DNA of 11,538 nt, taken from contig CAKRCJ010000047.1 of assembly GCA_934307185.1 (NCBI GenBank), positions 1 through 11,538 on the forward strand. Direction: 5' to 3'. The notes beneath the pieces were generated by a model. That model saw only the letters and a program-made list of their open reading frames with translations, did no database searches and had not been told where the DNA came from. Below, piece by piece: positions 9,901-11,538 of this stretch; within the stretch, counting starts at the first letter, position 1, and each line of letters opens with the position of its first letter. The stretch is from an uncultured Roseburia sp. Lineage in GTDB: Bacteria > Bacillota > Clostridia > Lachnospirales > Lachnospiraceae. Position numbers and translations under genes: made by a program.

Positions 9901-9910
9901 ACTGCAAACA

Positions 9911-9916
9911 AGGAGG
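9911..9916 (+). promoter_or_regulatory. Ribosome binding site of the HPr-like gene
   Basis: A perfect AGGAGG lies 4 bases before the ATG at 9921, a slightly short spacing. It is among the strongest sites in the window and suggests the HPr-like protein is made in larger amount than its operon neighbours. Confidence 0.75.
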
Positions 9917-9920
9917 ATAT

Positions 9921-10172
9921 ATGAGAAAGACAGTAGAGGTGCAGATGGGAGCAGGGCTTGAGGCAAGACCAATTGCTTTAATGGTGCAGACCGCAAACCG
10001 GTTTTCCAGTCAGATTTATCTGGAAATGAAAGAAAAAAGAGTAAATGCAAAAAGCATTATGGGAATGATGAGTCTTGTATTGACAAACGGAACCGCTGTT
10101 ACGATTGATGCCTGTGGGGAGGATGAAGAGAAGGCAGTCGGAGCAATGGAACAGTTTTTGACAGGAAAATGA
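9921..10172 (+). CDS. HPr-like protein lacking the catalytic histidine (Crh-type regulator)
   Basis: The 83-residue protein has the complete HPr fold signature. Where HPr reads GLHARP, this protein reads GLEARP (12-17). Glu14, encoded by GAG at 9960-9962, therefore replaces the histidine that enzyme I phosphorylates. The regulatory serine site is intact: KSIMGMMSL (44-52), with Ser45 equivalent to HPr Ser46. In Bacillus the paralogue Crh has Gln at the same position, cannot carry phosphate in the sugar PTS, and acts only through serine phosphorylation by HprK and binding to CcpA. By analogy this is probably a Crh-like corepressor rather than a phosphocarrier. It follows whiA by 20 bases, the same neighbour as crh in B. 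subtilis. Its likely kinase, hprK, is encoded nearby. Family membership is certain; the Crh role is inferred. Confidence 0.92.
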   Translation: MRKTVEVQMGAGLEARPIALMVQTANRFSSQIYLEMKEKRVNAKSIMGMMSLVLTNGTAVTIDACGEDEEKAVGAMEQFLTGK

Positions 10173-10205
10173 TTTTTTTTAATAATTCATAAGAGAGTAT
10201 AATAT

Positions 10206-11111
10206 ATGGATAATAAGAAAAAACTTTTATTTGTTTTTAACCCGTATTCGGGAAAGGCGCAGATTAAAAATCAGCTGCTTGATATTGTAGACACAATGGT
10301 AAAAGCAGATTATGAAGTGACAATCTATCCGACACAGTGTGCCGGAGATGCGAGAGATAAAGTCGAGGCGGAAGCCGGAAATTATGATCTCGTTGTATGC
10401 AGTGGTGGAGATGGAACACTTGACGAAGTAGTGACAGGAATGATGCACAGGGAAGAAAAAGTACCACTTGGATACATACCTGCCGGAAGTACAAATGATT
10501 TTGCTTCTTCGCTTGGAATACCAAAAGATATGGTAAAGGCAGCAAAAGCGGCAGTGTCAGGAGAAACATTTCCATGTGACATAGGAAAATTCAATGATGA
10601 TTATTTTGTTTATGTTGCAGCGTTTGGTCTGTTTACAGAAGTATCCTATAAGACAAGCCAGGAGTGGAAAAATGTATTAGGACATGCGGCATATATTTTA
10701 GAAGGTGCCAAATGTCTTCATGATATTCCGTCTTTTATGATACAGGTAGAATATAATAATACGCGCATTCAGGATGAATTTATCTATGGAATGATTACGA
10801 ATTCCACATCGGTCGGCGGCTTTAAAGGAATGACAGGAAAAGATGTTTTGTTAGATGACGGTGTATTTGAGGTCACACTCATCAAAAAGCCGAAAAATCC
10901 GATGGAATTGAATGAAATTATAGCGTCACTGATGAATCTTGTGGACGATACTGATATGATTTATTCTTTTAAGTCAAACGAGATAAAATTTACATCGGGA
11001 AAAGAGATACCATGGACCTTAGACGGTGAATTTGGCGGAAATCATACGGAGCTTCGAATTCAGAATTTGAAGCAGGCAATTGATATTATAGTCAAAAAGC
11101 CGGAAGAATAA
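10206..11111 (+). CDS. YegS/DagK-family lipid kinase (diacylglycerol kinase-like)
   Basis: This is a soluble or membrane-associated lipid kinase of the DAGK catalytic-domain family (YegS, BmrU, DgkB). Gram-positive members phosphorylate diacylglycerol, for example to recycle lipid left by lipoteichoic acid synthesis. The 301 residues show NPYSGK (12-17), the hallmark GGDGT (67-71), GYIPAGSTNDFA (89-100), a likely metal-binding loop LDDGVFEV (216-223) and a C-terminal LDGE (272-275) with the probable catalytic acid. The length is typical. The exact lipid substrate cannot be told from sequence. AAGAGAG at 10191-10197 is a modest ribosome binding site. It is 33 bases downstream of the HPr-like gene; the T-run at 10173-10180 has no stem before it and is not a terminator, so cotranscription is likely. 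Confidence 0.92.
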   Translation: MDNKKKLLFVFNPYSGKAQIKNQLLDIVDTMVKADYEVTIYPTQCAGDARDKVEAEAGNYDLVVCSGGDGTLDEVVTGMMHREEKVPLGYIPAGSTNDFASSLGIPKDMVKAAKAAVSGETFPCDIGKFNDDYFVYVAAFGLFTEVSYKTSQEWKNVLGHAAYILEGAKCLHDIPSFMIQVEYNNTRIQDEFIYGMITNSTSVGGFKGMTGKDVLLDDGVFEVTLIKKPKNPMELNEIIASLMNLVDDTDMIYSFKSNEIKFTSGKEIPWTLDGEFGGNHTELRIQNLKQAIDIIVKKPEE

Positions 11112-11145
11112 GAGGATAAAAGCTGTATATTGTTAAAAAAATAAC

Positions 11146-11174
11146 TTTATTTTTAAGGAAAAGTAATATATAAT
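11146..11174 (+). promoter_or_regulatory. Possible promoter of fba
   Basis: A perfect TATAAT (11169-11174) lies in the 120-base gap before fba. At 17 bases upstream the -35 position reads TTTATT (11146-11151), which is weak. Transcription would begin near 11181 and give a leader of about 50 bases. A glycolytic gene would be expected to have its own strong start. The only terminator-like element upstream is GTTA/TAAC around 11132-11145, a four-pair AT-rich stem followed by a T-rich stretch, too weak to call. Confidence 0.45.
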
Positions 11175-11190
11175 ACCGGTAGGGAAAAAA

Positions 11191-11202
11191 GCTGTTTTCA
11201 GC
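11191..11202 (+). other. Small hairpin in the fba leader
   Basis: GCTG-TTTT-CAGC forms a perfect four-base-pair stem with a four-base loop, 16 bases before the ribosome binding site and close to the predicted 5' end of the mRNA. No T-run follows, so it is not a terminator. A role in mRNA stability is possible but unproven. Confidence 0.35.
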
Positions 11203-11218
11203 AAATATTTAGAATTAT

Positions 11219-11223
11219 GGAGG
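11219..11223 (+). promoter_or_regulatory. Ribosome binding site of fba
   Basis: GGAGG lies 8 bases before the ATG at 11232, an optimal spacing that fixes the start codon. Confidence 0.8.
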
Positions 11224-11231
11224 AATTAACA

Positions 11232-11538
11232 ATGTTAGTATCTGCAAAAGAAATGTTAGACAAAGCCAAAGCTGGTCATTATGCTGTAGGTCAGTTCAAC
11301 ATCAATAACCTTGAATGGACAAAATCTGTTCTTTTAACAGCACAGGAATTAAAATCCCCAGTTATCTTAGGTGTATCTGAGGGTGCTGGAAAGTATATGA
11401 CAGGATTTAAGACCGTAGCAGCTATGGTAAAAGCTATGGATGAAGAACTTGGAATTACAGTTCCTGTAGCATTACACTTAGACCATGGAACATACGAAGG
11501 ATGCTACAAATGCATCAAAGCAGGTTTCACATCTATCA
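11232..11538 (+). CDS. fba: Class II fructose-bisphosphate aldolase, N-terminal part (runs off the right edge)
   Basis: Class II aldolase is a zinc enzyme that splits fructose-1,6-bisphosphate into dihydroxyacetone phosphate and glyceraldehyde-3-phosphate in glycolysis and runs the reverse in gluconeogenesis. The 102 visible codons begin MLVSAKEMLDKAKAGHYAVG and continue with QFNINNLEW (21-29), SPVILGVSEGAGKYM (42-56) and ALHLDHGTYE (80-89). Asp84 is the likely catalytic acid/base and His85 a zinc ligand. The remaining zinc ligands and phosphate-binding residues lie outside the window. Codon use is restricted (GTA, TTA, GCT/GCA, ATC, GAA), as expected for a highly expressed glycolytic gene. 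It is probably transcribed from its own promoter. Its substrate is also the classic activator of HprK. The alternative, a tagatose-bisphosphate aldolase of the same family, is less likely. Confidence 0.93.
   Translation, partial: MLVSAKEMLDKAKAGHYAVGQFNINNLEWTKSVLLTAQELKSPVILGVSEGAGKYMTGFKTVAAMVKAMDEELGITVPVALHLDHGTYEGCYKCIKAGFTSI

Noticed and set aside
10173..10180. Run of eight T after the HPr-like gene
   Set aside because: No inverted repeat precedes it, so it is not supported as a terminator.
10198..10203. TATAAT just before the lipid kinase start
   Set aside because: Transcription from it would begin inside the coding sequence, and the ATG at 10206 has its own ribosome site upstream.

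Overview
This window looks like a core chromosomal segment of a low-to-moderate-GC Gram-positive anaerobe, most likely a clostridium of the Lachnospiraceae type. The basis is the protein set (HprK, a WhiA-linked HPr-like protein, YvcJ-type RapZ, type II MurB, class II aldolase), the strong AGGAGG-type ribosome binding sites, the AT-rich intergenic regions and the A/T-rich codon choice. The assignment is inferred from gene content and style; no database search was possible. No mobile elements, tRNA or rRNA genes, CRISPR arrays or phage genes were seen.

Layout. The left end holds the start of pyrG (CTP synthase) on the minus strand. A 294-bp AT-rich divergent region separates it from a run of plus-strand genes that continues to the right edge. 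The first pair is ftsH-uvrC, membrane protease and excision repair nuclease, overlapping by one base (TAATG). Next comes hprK (HPr kinase/phosphorylase). An M18 aminopeptidase follows, behind its own likely promoter. Then come the closely packed murB, rapZ, whiA and a small HPr-like gene, followed by a YegS/DagK-type lipid kinase. The right edge holds the first 102 codons of class II fructose-bisphosphate aldolase (fba), which has its own likely promoter.

How the genes fit together. HprK phosphorylates HPr-type proteins on a conserved serine in response to glycolytic state; fructose-1,6-bisphosphate, the substrate of Fba, is its classic activator. The HPr-like protein keeps that serine (Ser45) but has glutamate where HPr has its catalytic histidine. 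It therefore looks like a Crh-type regulator rather than a sugar-transport phosphocarrier. MurB makes the peptidoglycan precursor UDP-MurNAc, RapZ belongs to a family tied to amino-sugar metabolism, and WhiA is a conserved regulator of division and growth. The block thus joins carbon-status signalling to envelope growth. YvcK, which often sits between rapZ and whiA in other Firmicutes, is absent here.

No wholly new system is evident. The points most worth following are the glutamate-for-histidine HPr-like protein beside HprK, the missing yvcK, and the long Gly/Asn-rich N-terminal tail on FtsH.
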